Part shown: positions 1 through 7,278 of the stretch, piece by piece
Layout of the letters: each line of letters starts with the position of its first letter
Numbering within the stretch: the first letter of the stretch is position 1
Source of the DNA: SIG350 sp964520895
GTDB taxonomy: Bacteria > Bacillota > Clostridia > TANB77 > SIG350
Direction: 5' to 3'
Length of the DNA stretch: 8,997 nucleotides
Assembly: GCA_964520895.1 (NCBI GenBank)
Contig: CAZFOR010000047.1
Coordinates: 1-8,997 of the forward strand
Translations under genes and position numbers: made by a program
Notes under the pieces: model-generated
Databases searched by the model: none
The model's input: only the letters and a program-made list of their open reading frames with translations
What the model was told of the DNA's origin: nothing

Positions 1-52
1 CTTCAATTTTACATCTTTGTTCAAAAGATAATCTACTAGAATTATTTTTCAT
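1..52 (-). CDS. Start of a leftward gene, probably an IS30-family transposase (partial)
   Basis: Read on the minus strand, an ATG at 52-50 opens 17 codons, MKNNSSRLSFEQRCKIE, that continue past the left edge without a stop. A strong Shine-Dalgarno (AAAGGGGG, complement of 58-65) lies 5 bases upstream and a promoter further upstream, so this is a real gene start. The segment RLSFEQRCKIE resembles the first helix of the helix-turn-helix that opens IS30-family transposases, where a hydrophobic-x-[FL]-E-x-R-x-x-I-E pattern precedes the recognition helices. That is family knowledge applied to 17 residues, so another regulator with a similar helix-turn-helix cannot be excluded. No catalytic DDE residues are in view. 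If it is a transposase, one end of the element should lie in the 53-220 interval, but with only one end visible I cannot mark an inverted repeat. Confidence 0.55.
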   Translation of the reverse strand, partial: MKNNSSRLSFEQRCKIE

Positions 53-89
53 AAATTCCCCCTTTTAAACCAAAAACATTTACATAATT

Positions 90-118
90 ATTATATCAGA
101 AATGCTTTTAGTTGTACA
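90..118 (-). promoter_or_regulatory. Leftward promoter with extended -10
   Basis: On the minus strand, TGTACA (118-113; 4 of 6 to TTGACA) is followed after 17 bases by a perfect TATAAT (95-90). The -10 is preceded by TG plus one base, giving an extended -10 (TGATATAAT). Transcription would start near 83, about 30 bases before the leftward ATG at 52. It diverges from the promoter at 221-249. Confidence 0.6.
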
Positions 119-220
119 TTAAGAAGCATTGTATGAGTAAAATCTATTTTATCTTTATAAACTTGCTTTTACCTTTTTACTTATCATCCCAAAATTAAGG
201 CATCCGTAAACAACTCATAC

Positions 221-249
221 TTGACAATAGGTGAATTAAAGTATAAAAT
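221..249 (+). promoter_or_regulatory. Sigma-A-type promoter of the housekeeping cluster
   Basis: A perfect -35 TTGACA (221-226), a 17-base spacer and a -10 TAAAAT (244-249; 5 of 6 to TATAAT) form a near-consensus vegetative promoter. The predicted start is near 255-257, only about ten bases before the ATG at 266. The Shine-Dalgarno GAGGTG (256-261) would therefore sit at the very 5' end of the mRNA. This is the only strong promoter seen before the cluster that runs to 7174. Confidence 0.75.
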
Positions 250-265
250 TAATGCGAGGTGAAAA

Positions 266-460
266 ATGATTAATTTAGAATTAGTAAGAAACATTAGAGA
301 TATAGATAATATTAAAATTAATATGTTAGAAAACATAACTAATATATATAAAGGACTAGAAGATACAGATATAAATATGAAAGAATTATTAAATGAAAAT
401 ATAAATCTAACAAAACAATTAGCACAAAAGCTAGAAATAGATTTAGAAAGAGAGATTTAA
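266..460 (+). CDS. Small hypothetical helical protein, 64 residues
   Basis: I do not recognise this protein. Its start is supported by a Shine-Dalgarno (GAGGTG, 256-261) four bases before the ATG and by the strong promoter upstream. Its stop is one base before the gdpP start, so the two genes are probably translationally coupled. The sequence is rich in Asn, Ile, Leu, Glu and Lys, with no Cys, Pro or Trp and no signal peptide or membrane segment. Hydrophobic residues recur with helical spacing in two stretches, about residues 2-30 and 36-62, separated by a polar, Asp-rich turn (around GLEDTDIN). This suggests a small cytosolic coiled-coil or helical hairpin. Its position suggests a partner, regulator or chaperone for GdpP, but that is inference from context only. 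It does not resemble YybS, the multi-pass membrane protein often encoded beside gdpP. Confidence 0.75.
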   Translation: MINLELVRNIRDIDNIKINMLENITNIYKGLEDTDINMKELLNENINLTKQLAQKLEIDLEREI

Positions 461-461
461 C

Positions 462-2459
462 ATGAAACCAAATATGTTTTTAGAAAAAGTAATGTCAAAG
501 GTTACATTTTACATAATTGTAATTACAGCATTATTAGCAATAATTATATTTTTAAATCCAAAATTATTGCTACTTTGTTTATGCATTTTTATATTTGTTA
601 TTTCATATGCTTTTTTAGTTAATATATTAAAAAGAAGTGAAATTGAAAAATATATTGAGAATCTAACATTTAATATAGATGCTGTAACAAAAGATACATT
701 ATTAAATTTTCAAATGCCACTAGTTATTTTAGAATTAGATGGTCAAGTAATGTGGAGTAATTCTAATTTTGATGAGTTATTCAAAAATGAAAATATTACT
801 GATAAATTAAGTGATATAATTAAAGAATTTAAACAAACAAATGATAGTATGAATAACAAAACATTGTATAATGAAATTAGAATTGATGAAAAGATTTATG
901 ATGTATATGCCAATATAGTAAGAATGAACCAAAAAAATAAAAAAGAAAACGAACATGTCTTAATGATGTATTTCATGGACAAAACAGATTATATGAAATT
1001 AATAGATGTATATGATAAATCAAGATTATGTATAGGAATAATTTCAATAGATAATTATGAAGAATTAATACAAACAATTAAAGAAGAAAAAAGGTCACAA
1101 TTAAACCCAGTAATAGGGAAGATGATAAGAAATTGGATATGTAAAGTTGATGGAATGGTAATTGATAAAGATAGATATAAATATATAATAGCTTTTGAGA
1201 GAGAACATATCAAGGACTTTATAAATCAAAAATTCCAAATAATCGAAGATGTTAAAAAAGTTGATTTTGGGACTAAAATGCCAGTTACATTAAGTGGTGG
1301 TATTATTGATAGTAATGAAACAATTAATGAAAAATATGATAGTGCATTTAAAGCATTAGATGTTGCATTAGGTCGTGGTGGTGACCAGATAGTATTAAAA
1401 CAAAATGATAAATATGAATTTTTTGGTGGTAATACTGTTGAAGTAGAAAGAATAACTAAAGTTAAATCAAGAGTTGTGGCACAAGCATTAAAAGAGTTTA
1501 TTCAAACATCTAAAAATGTTATAATAATGGGACATAAAGAAGCTGATGTAGATTGCATTGGATCAGGATTAGGGTTATATAGATTAGTTGCAAGTTTAGG
1601 TAAAGAAGCATATATATTATTAGACAGTTCAGGTGATTCACTTAAAAATTTACTTGCTAAATTAGAAAACAATCCAAAATATGAAAATGTCTTTATAAAT
1701 AAAAATGAAGCATTAAGTAAGGTTACACAGGATACTTTATTAATAGTAGTAGATACACATAAAAAAGATTATGTAGAATGTCCAGAATTGTTAGAAGAAA
1801 CAGATAATATTATAATTATAGATCATCATAGAAGAGCAACAAATATTATTGAAAATTCAGTTTTAACATTTCATGAAGTATATGCATCATCAACTTGTGA
1901 ATTAGTATCAGAAATAATTCAATATACAGATGAAGATATAAAACTAGAACAAATTGAAGCAGAAAGTTTGTATGCTGGTATTATGGTTGATACTAAAAAC
2001 TTTACACTAAAATCAGGTGTAAGAACATTTGAGGTAGCAGCATATTTACGTAAACAAGGTGCAGATATTTCAAGTGTAAATCAAATGTTTAAAACAGATT
2101 TTGATACATATGTATTAATAGCTGATACTATAAAAAACATGGAGATAGTAAATAACAATATTGGTATAGCAATGTGTAGTCAAACAAATAAAAATCCAAT
2201 GTTACTTGCTGCACAAGTGGCAGATGAAATGCTATATATAGAAAATATCCAAGCATCTTTTGTAATAACAAATACAATTAATAATATAGTTCATATTAGT
2301 GGAAGATCACTTGGAAATGTAAATGTTCAAGTAATATTAGAAAAACTAGGTGGAGGTGGTCATATAACAATGGCTGGAACACAACTTAGTGATATAAGCA
2401 TAGAAGAAGCAAAAGAAAAATTAATACAAGCTTTAAATGAGGCTGAGGTTAAAATTTAA
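462..2459 (+). CDS. gdpP: Cyclic-di-AMP phosphodiesterase GdpP (YybT family)
   Basis: GdpP is a membrane-bound DHH/DHHA1 phosphodiesterase that hydrolyses c-di-AMP to pApA. It thereby influences potassium and osmolyte transport, cell-wall homeostasis and beta-lactam tolerance. The 665 residues match the family's usual length (about 655-660). Two membrane segments (about 13-31 and 35-54) are followed by a PAS-like domain (about 82-175) and a degenerate GGDEF domain (about 185-322) without a true GGDEF signature, as expected for GdpP. The DHH domain (about 350-515) has the metal-binding motifs HKEADVD (H358, D362, D364), VVDTH (D430), DHH at 454-456 and D510. The DHHA1 domain ends in RSLGNVNVQ and GGGGH (630-634). 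All catalytic motifs look intact. Only a weak purine-rich Shine-Dalgarno (around 446-455) lies inside the preceding gene, one base upstream, so coupled translation is likely. rplI follows after 15 bases. Confidence 0.95.
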   Translation: MKPNMFLEKVMSKVTFYIIVITALLAIIIFLNPKLLLLCLCIFIFVISYAFLVNILKRSEIEKYIENLTFNIDAVTKDTLLNFQMPLVILELDGQVMWSNSNFDELFKNENITDKLSDIIKEFKQTNDSMNNKTLYNEIRIDEKIYDVYANIVRMNQKNKKENEHVLMMYFMDKTDYMKLIDVYDKSRLCIGIISIDNYEELIQTIKEEKRSQLNPVIGKMIRNWICKVDGMVIDKDRYKYIIAFEREHIKDFINQKFQIIEDVKKVDFGTKMPVTLSGGIIDSNETINEKYDSAFKALDVALGRGGDQIVLKQNDKYEFFGGNTVEVERITKVKSRVVAQALKEFIQTSKNVIIMGHKEADVDCIGSGLGLYRLVASLGKEAYILLDSSGDSLKNLLAKLENNPKYENVFINKNEALSKVTQDTLLIVVDTHKKDYVECPELLEETDNIIIIDHHRRATNIIENSVLTFHEVYASSTCELVSEIIQYTDEDIKLEQIEAESLYAGIMVDTKNFTLKSGVRTFEVAAYLRKQGADISSVNQMFKTDFDTYVLIADTIKNMEIVNNNIGIAMCSQTNKNPMLLAAQVADEMLYIENIQASFVITNTINNIVHISGRSLGNVNVQVILEKLGGGGHITMAGTQLSDISIEEAKEKLIQALNEAEVKI

Positions 2460-2474
2460 ATAAGAGGTGATGTT

Positions 2475-2921
2475 ATGAAAGTTATATTGTTACAAGAAGT
2501 AAAACCACTAGGAAAAAAAGATGATGTAGTAAATGTAAATGATGGTTATGCTCGTAATTTCCTTTTTCCAAAAAAAATGGCAGTTGAAGCAAATCAAAGT
2601 AATATGAAAGTATTAAATGATAAAAAAGAAGCAATGAAGTATAGAAAAAATGTTGAAAAATCAGATGCATTAGAATTACTAGAAAAAATGAAAGAAATGG
2701 AAGTTACTTTTAGTATTAAAGCAGGAGAAAATGGTAGAGTATTCGGGTCTGTTACATCAAAAGATATAGCTGAGCAATTATTAAAAAAATATAAAGTTAA
2801 TATAGATAAAAAGAAAATACTTATGCAAGAACAAATAAAAATGATAGGTATTACAAATGTAGATATAAAACTTTATGAGGGAGTAATAGCTAAACTAAAA
2901 GTAGTTGTTAATCAAGAATAA
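2475..2921 (+). CDS. rplI: 50S ribosomal protein L9 (bL9)
   Basis: bL9 binds 23S rRNA through its N-terminal domain and extends from the large subunit near the L1 stalk, where it helps maintain reading frame and ribosome spacing. The 148 residues match the family length. The N-terminal domain (1 to about 50) carries the L9 signature, with MKVILLQEV, PLGKKDDVV and the NDGYARNFLFP stretch around residues 22-32. A charged connecting helix (about 42-75) leads to the C-terminal domain (about 80-148), which contains the conserved FGSVTSKDIA segment. The start is set by a strong Shine-Dalgarno, AGAGGTGA (2463-2470), four bases before the ATG. It lies between gdpP and dnaB, a linkage also seen in Bacillus subtilis (gdpP/yybT, rplI, dnaC), and dnaB follows after 30 bases. 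Confidence 0.97.
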   Translation: MKVILLQEVKPLGKKDDVVNVNDGYARNFLFPKKMAVEANQSNMKVLNDKKEAMKYRKNVEKSDALELLEKMKEMEVTFSIKAGENGRVFGSVTSKDIAEQLLKKYKVNIDKKKILMQEQIKMIGITNVDIKLYEGVIAKLKVVVNQE

Positions 2922-2951
2922 AAAATAGTAGTATAATGGAGATGAGTAGTT

Positions 2952-4283
2952 ATGGAAGAAGTAAGTATTAATAAAATACCACCACATGATATTGAAGCTG
3001 AGCAAGCAGTATTAGGCTCTATGTTGGTTGATAAAGAAGCTGTGGTAGTTACTATTGAGTATTTAAAACCAGAAGATTTTTATAGAAAAGACCATGAAAC
3101 AATATTTTTATCAATAGTTGAATTATATAATCAAGGTAAACCAATAGATATTTTGACAGTTAAAGATGTATTAACATCAAATGGAATGTTTGATGTTGTT
3201 GGTGGTTTAGATTATTTAACAACACTTGCATCATCTGTATATACTACTGCAAATATTGAGTCATATGTTAAAATAGTTGAAGAAAAAGCAATACTTAGAA
3301 AATTAATAACAGCATCAAATGATATTATTAAATTAGGATATGATGCAAAAGAAAATGTCGAAGATATTTTAGATCAAGCTGAAAAAAAGATATTTGATAT
3401 ATTACAAAAAAAGAGTACAAAAGGGTATAGTCCTATTAAAGATGTTTTAGTTGATGCTTTTACAAGATTAGAAGAGCTATATAATAAAAAGGCAAATGTA
3501 ACAGGTGTAGCAACAGGTTTTACTGATTTAGATAATAGAACAGCAGGTTTCCAGCCAGCCAATTTAATATTAGTTGCAGCTCGTCCTGCAATGGGTAAAT
3601 CAGCCTTTGCTTTAAATATTGCTCAAAATGCAGCAATTAGACATAAAACAGGTGTAGCGATATTTAGTTTAGAAATGGCAAAAGAAGAATTAGTAAACAG
3701 AATGTTATGTTCAGAAGCCATGGTAGATAGTAGTAAAATTCGTAATGGTAAAATGGAAGAGGATGATTGGGTAAAACTTGCAAAAGCATTAGGACCATTG
3801 TCAGAAGCACCAATATATATTGATGATACACCAGGACTTACTGTAATGGAGTTAAGAGCAAGATGTAGAAAATTAAAACTAGAAAAAGATATTGGACTTG
3901 TTGTAATTGATTATTTGCAGTTAATGCAAGGTAGTAGGTCAGAAAATAGGCAACAAGAAATTTCAGAAATAAGTAGATCATTAAAAATATTAGCAAAAGA
4001 ATTAAATATACCAGTAATTGCATTATCACAATTAAGTAGGGCACCAGAGGCAAGAGCAGACCATAGACCAATACTTAGTGATTTAAGAGAATCAGGATCA
4101 ATAGAGCAAGATGCTGATATTGTTATGTTTTTATATAGAGATGAATACTATAATGAAGAAAGTGAAAAGAAAAGTGTAGCAGAAGTAATTATATCAAAAC
4201 AAAGATCAGGACCTACTGGTACTACTGAGCTTTTATGGTTAGGACAATATACTAAATTTGCTAATTTAGATAAATCAAGATAA
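2952..4283 (+). CDS. dnaB: Replicative DNA helicase DnaB (B. subtilis DnaC)
   Basis: This is the hexameric 5'-to-3' helicase that unwinds DNA at the replication fork and recruits primase. The 443 residues match the family and show no intein. The N-terminal helical domain (about 8-110) begins with the typical PPHDIEAEQAVLGSML. After a linker, the RecA-like ATPase domain (about 180-443) shows Walker A ARPAMGKS (210-217, with K216 and S217), the catalytic glutamate in SLEM (E241), Walker B LVVIDYLQLM (D320), motif H4 around SDLRESGSIEQDAD (376-389) and the arginine-finger region KQRSGPTG (416-423). The Shine-Dalgarno GGAGATGAG (2938-2946) is five bases before the ATG. A TATAAT at 2932-2937 overlaps this site but lacks a suitable -35. 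Consecutive stops TAA TAG end the gene, and tilS starts 15 bases later. Confidence 0.97.
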   Translation: MEEVSINKIPPHDIEAEQAVLGSMLVDKEAVVVTIEYLKPEDFYRKDHETIFLSIVELYNQGKPIDILTVKDVLTSNGMFDVVGGLDYLTTLASSVYTTANIESYVKIVEEKAILRKLITASNDIIKLGYDAKENVEDILDQAEKKIFDILQKKSTKGYSPIKDVLVDAFTRLEELYNKKANVTGVATGFTDLDNRTAGFQPANLILVAARPAMGKSAFALNIAQNAAIRHKTGVAIFSLEMAKEELVNRMLCSEAMVDSSKIRNGKMEEDDWVKLAKALGPLSEAPIYIDDTPGLTVMELRARCRKLKLEKDIGLVVIDYLQLMQGSRSENRQQEISEISRSLKILAKELNIPVIALSQLSRAPEARADHRPILSDLRESGSIEQDADIVMFLYRDEYYNEESEKKSVAEVIISKQRSGPTGTTELLWLGQYTKFANLDKSR

Positions 4284-4298
4284 TAGTTAGGTGAGAAA

Positions 4299-5285
4299 AT
4301 GTTAAAAGAAAAAGTAATACAAACGATTAATAAATATAATATGATAACAAATGAAGATAAAAATATATTAGTTGCAGTATCAGGTGGATTTGATTCTACC
4401 TGTTTATTGTATTTATTAAATGAAATAAAAGATGAATTTAATATTAATTTGTATATTGCACATGTAAATCATTGTTTAAGAGAAAATGCAATTATAGATG
4501 AAGAGTATGTTGTAAATTTGGGAAAGCAATTGGACATTCCTGTTTTTGTAAAGAAAATAGATATAAACAAAATGTCAGAAGATGAAAAACTTTCAACTGA
4601 AACAGCTGGAAGAATTGCAAGATATGATTTTTTTGAAGAGATTGCTAAACAAAATAATTGTAGTAAAATTGCTACTGCACATAACGCAAATGATAATGCT
4701 GAAACAGTTTTATTAAATATTTTTAGAGGTACTGGACTAAACGGATTAAAAGGGATAAGGAAAGTTAGAGCGGGAAAATATATAAGACCATTAATACAAA
4801 TAACAAGAGATGAAATAGATGTTTATTTAAAAGAAAAAAACATTATAGCAAGATTAGATGAAAGCAATTTAGGGTTAGAATATAGAAGAAATAAAATAAG
4901 AAATGAACTAATACCATATATAAAAGAAAATTTTAATGATAATATTATTAATTCGATTAACAGAATGTCAGATGTTGTTACAGCTGATGATGAATATATA
5001 GATAATATAGTTAATATATTATTTAATGAAAGTGCAGAAATTTTAGAAAATGGTGATGTGGTATTAGATAGAAATAAAATACAAAAAAATGAGATAAATA
5101 TACAAAAAAGGTTAATACTAAAATGTATAGAGAAATTAAATGGATATATAATGCAAATTGAAGAGGTTCATATTAATGACATTTTAAAAATGATTGAAAA
5201 AAATGTTGGTAATAAATATATGACCCCAAATAAGAATTTAAAAGTGTATATAAATAAAGGGAAAATACATTTTATTAAACAATAA
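4299..5285 (+). CDS. tilS: tRNA(Ile)-lysidine synthase TilS, short form
   Basis: TilS uses ATP and lysine to convert C34 of tRNA-Ile(CAU) to lysidine, so that it reads AUA and is charged with Ile instead of Met. The N-terminal PP-loop ATPase domain is clear: SGGFDS (28-33), AHVNHCLR (54-61), and HNANDNAET (128-136) followed by FRGTGLNGLKGI. DESN (187-190) and YRRNKIRNELIPYI (195-208) mark the family's conserved second half. A helical middle domain extends to the end, closing with the strand-rich MTPNKNLKVYINKGKIHFIK. At 328 residues it is well below the roughly 460-470 of Bacillus TilS and lacks the C-terminal TilS_C domain. Short forms are known, for example in Aquifex, and the end looks natural with two in-frame stops (TAA TAA). 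The Shine-Dalgarno AGGTGAG (4289-4295) is three bases before the ATG. Confidence 0.93.
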   Translation: MLKEKVIQTINKYNMITNEDKNILVAVSGGFDSTCLLYLLNEIKDEFNINLYIAHVNHCLRENAIIDEEYVVNLGKQLDIPVFVKKIDINKMSEDEKLSTETAGRIARYDFFEEIAKQNNCSKIATAHNANDNAETVLLNIFRGTGLNGLKGIRKVRAGKYIRPLIQITRDEIDVYLKEKNIIARLDESNLGLEYRRNKIRNELIPYIKENFNDNIINSINRMSDVVTADDEYIDNIVNILFNESAEILENGDVVLDRNKIQKNEINIQKRLILKCIEKLNGYIMQIEEVHINDILKMIEKNVGNKYMTPNKNLKVYINKGKIHFIKQ

Positions 5286-5306
5286 TAAAAAAATTAAATA
5301 AATTTA

Positions 5307-5335
5307 TTGTAAAAAAATTAACTTTATGATAAGAT
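5307..5335 (+). promoter_or_regulatory. Possible weak promoter for ftsH
   Basis: In the 89-base gap between tilS and ftsH, TTGTAA (5307-5312; 4 of 6 to TTGACA) and TAAGAT (5330-5335; 4 of 6 to TATAAT) are 17 bases apart. An overlapping TATGAT (5325-5330) is a better -10 but lacks a good -35. In DNA this AT-rich such matches are common, so this is tentative. No terminator hairpin is seen here, only the AT-only palindrome AATAAATTTATT (5297-5308), so readthrough from tilS is likely as well. Confidence 0.3.
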
Positions 5336-5374
5336 TTGTAAGTAAAAATATAAATAAGTGGAAGGAGTAATTTT

Positions 5375-7174
5375 GTGAAAAAATTTAGAGGAATTGGAAT
5401 ATATTTAATTATTTTAATAGTAGTTACAGTTTTATTAGTTAGTATGTTAGAAAGTAAAGACTTTAAAATGAGCTATTCAGAAATGATAGGAGCTATTAAT
5501 GCAGGTGAAGTTAAATCTATTCAATTATCAACAGAAAGCTCAAAAGCTATAATTGAACTAAAAGCAAATAATGTTAAGAAAGAGGTAAATATACCTAGTA
5601 ATCAAGAGTTTGTAAAATATATACAAGAAACATTAAAATCAGGTACAACAACTTTTGAATTTGAAGAAAAGGGACCATCTGTTTTAACATTAATAATCAG
5701 ATATATTTCACCATTTGGTATGATAATAATATTAATACTATTTTGGGTATTTATACTACAACAACAAGGTGGAGGAAAAGCAATGTCTTTTGGTAAAAGC
5801 AGAGCTAGACTTCAAAATGAAGAAGATAAAAAAGTTACATTTAAGGATGTTGCAGGTGTAAAAGAAGAAAAAGAAGAGTTAGAAGAATTAGTAGAGTTCT
5901 TAAAAAATCCAACTAAATTTACTAGAATGGGCGCAAGAATACCAAAAGGTGTGTTATTAGTTGGTCAACCAGGAACAGGTAAAACATTACTTGCAAAAGC
6001 AGTTGCTGGTGAAGCAAATGTACCATTTTATACAATAAGTGGTTCGGATTTTGTTGAAATGTTTGTTGGTGTTGGTGCATCAAGAGTTAGAGATTTGTTT
6101 GCAGAAGCTAAAAAAAGTGCACCATGTATTATATTTATTGATGAAATTGATGCAGTAGGTAGACATAGAGGTGCAGGACTTGGTGGAGGCCATGATGAAA
6201 GAGAGCAAACTTTAAACCAATTACTAGTTGAAATGGACGGATTTGGAACAAATGCTGGTGTAATTGTTTTAGCTGCAACAAATAGACCTGATATATTAGA
6301 TCCAGCGTTATTAAGACCTGGAAGATTTGATAGACAAATAGTTGTTACACCACCAGATGTTAAGGCAAGAAAAGAAATATTAAAAGTACATGCACAGAAA
6401 AAAACAATAGAAGAAAATGTTGATTTTGGAATAATAGCTAAAAATACAACAGGATTTACTGGAGCTGATTTAGAAAATACATTAAATGAAGCGGCATTAC
6501 TTGCAGCTAGAAACAATAAAGATTCAATTTCGATGGAAGATATTGAAGAAGCAATGATAAAAGTAATGATGGGACCTGAAAAGAAAAGTAAGGTTGTAAG
6601 TGATAAAGATAGAAAATTAGTTGCATATCATGAAGCAGGTCATGCATTAGTAAGTAGATTTTTACCAACACAAGATGTTGTACATCAAGTTTCTATTGTA
6701 CCAAGAGGTATGGCAGGTGGATATACAATGTATAGACCAAATGAAGATAAATCATTTATGTCAAAATCTGAGATGGAAGAAAAAATTGTTTCACTATTAG
6801 GTGGTAGAGTTGCAGAAAAACTTGTATTAAATGATATTAGTACAGGAGCTTCAAATGATATCGAAAGAGCAACAAAAATAGCAAGAGAAATGGTTACTAA
6901 ATATGGTATGAGTGAACATTTAGGGCCAATAACATTTGGAACAGGACATGATGAAGTGTTCTTAGGAAAAGATTTTGCACAATCTAGAAACTATAGTGAA
7001 GAAATTGCTTCTAAAATTGATAATGAAATTAAATTAATTATTGGTGAAGCATATACAAGAGCAGAAAAAATACTAGTAGACAATATGCAAAAACTTCATA
7101 GAGTTGCAGAAGCATTACTTGAAAAAGAAAAAATTGAATCAGATGAATTTGAAGAAATATTTCAAAATGCTTAA
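5375..7174 (+). CDS. ftsH: ATP-dependent zinc metalloprotease FtsH
   Basis: FtsH is a membrane-anchored hexameric AAA+ protease that extracts and degrades damaged membrane proteins and short-lived regulators. The 599 residues are near the family's usual size. A first membrane segment (about 8-25) is followed by an extracytoplasmic domain (about 26-105) and a second segment (about 106-128), then a Gly-rich linker. The AAA domain shows Walker A GQPGTGKT (197-204), the pore loop MFVGVGA (229-235), Walker B IIFIDEID (252-259) and the second region of homology with RPGRFDR (314-320). The protease domain has the zinc motif HEAGH (419-423), with D495 as likely third ligand in TGASNDIERAT. The start is GTG, supported by GGAAGGAG (5360-5367) seven bases upstream and by the length of the N-terminal membrane segment. 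A strong terminator follows the stop. hpt, usual between tilS and ftsH in Bacillus, is missing. Confidence 0.97.
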   Translation: MKKFRGIGIYLIILIVVTVLLVSMLESKDFKMSYSEMIGAINAGEVKSIQLSTESSKAIIELKANNVKKEVNIPSNQEFVKYIQETLKSGTTTFEFEEKGPSVLTLIIRYISPFGMIIILILFWVFILQQQGGGKAMSFGKSRARLQNEEDKKVTFKDVAGVKEEKEELEELVEFLKNPTKFTRMGARIPKGVLLVGQPGTGKTLLAKAVAGEANVPFYTISGSDFVEMFVGVGASRVRDLFAEAKKSAPCIIFIDEIDAVGRHRGAGLGGGHDEREQTLNQLLVEMDGFGTNAGVIVLAATNRPDILDPALLRPGRFDRQIVVTPPDVKARKEILKVHAQKKTIEENVDFGIIAKNTTGFTGADLENTLNEAALLAARNNKDSISMEDIEEAMIKVMMGPEKKSKVVSDKDRKLVAYHEAGHALVSRFLPTQDVVHQVSIVPRGMAGGYTMYRPNEDKSFMSKSEMEEKIVSLLGGRVAEKLVLNDISTGASNDIERATKIAREMVTKYGMSEHLGPITFGTGHDEVFLGKDFAQSRNYSEEIASKIDNEIKLIIGEAYTRAEKILVDNMQKLHRVAEALLEKEKIESDEFEEIFQNA

Positions 7175-7191
7175 TTAAATATTACAAATAT

Positions 7192-7239
7192 ATTACAAAA
7201 AGGTTACACAAATTTTAAAGTTGTGTAACCTTTTGTAAT
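7192..7239 (+). terminator. Intrinsic terminator after ftsH, near-symmetric
   Basis: The arms 7192-7211 and 7221-7239 are reverse complements over 19 base pairs with one extra A in the left arm. The uninterrupted core pairs 7198-7211 (AAAAGGTTACACAA) with 7221-7234 (TTGTGTAACCTTTT) around a nine-base loop. The A-rich left foot and T-rich right foot mean it could stop transcription from either side. It begins 18 bases after the ftsH stop and separates the housekeeping cluster from the surface-protein unit. Confidence 0.88.
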
Positions 7240-7243
7240 TGAG

Positions 7244-7272
7244 TTGAAAAAGAAAGAAATAAGTGATAATAT
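7244..7272 (+). promoter_or_regulatory. Promoter of the surface-protein unit
   Basis: TTGAAA (7244-7249; 5 of 6 to TTGACA) is followed after exactly 17 bases by TAATAT (7267-7272; 4 of 6 to TATAAT). The -10 is preceded by TG plus one base (7264-7266), an extended -10 arrangement. The promoter lies five bases beyond the terminator, and transcription would begin near 7279. This gives a leader of about 88 bases before the ATG at 7367. Confidence 0.55.
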
Positions 7273-7278
7273 GTAAAT

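Noticed and set aside
131..220. Inverted repeat GTATGAGT (131-138) / ACTCATAC (213-220) between the divergent promoters
   Set aside because: It is only eight base pairs with arms 74 bases apart and does not extend on either side. One such match is expected by chance in a gap this size and AT content.
53..265. c-di-AMP (ydaO/kimA-type) or other riboswitch upstream of the gdpP cluster
   Set aside because: The predicted transcript leader is only about ten bases, and the region has no conserved riboswitch core or paired elements.
2512..2520. Run of A near the start of rplI as a possible frameshift site
   Set aside because: The frame continues through a full-length, normally conserved L9 protein. 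There is no downstream structure or alternative product.
2932..2937. Perfect TATAAT just before dnaB, as a possible internal promoter
   Set aside because: No -35-like hexamer lies at 16-18 bases; the nearest, TTGTTA, is 21 bases away. Transcription from it would start inside or after the Shine-Dalgarno of dnaB.
6028..6516. 162-codon open frame on the minus strand inside ftsH
   Set aside because: It lies wholly antisense to the conserved AAA domain of ftsH and has no Shine-Dalgarno or family resemblance. Its Ser/Ala/Pro-rich composition is the usual shadow of a biased coding strand.
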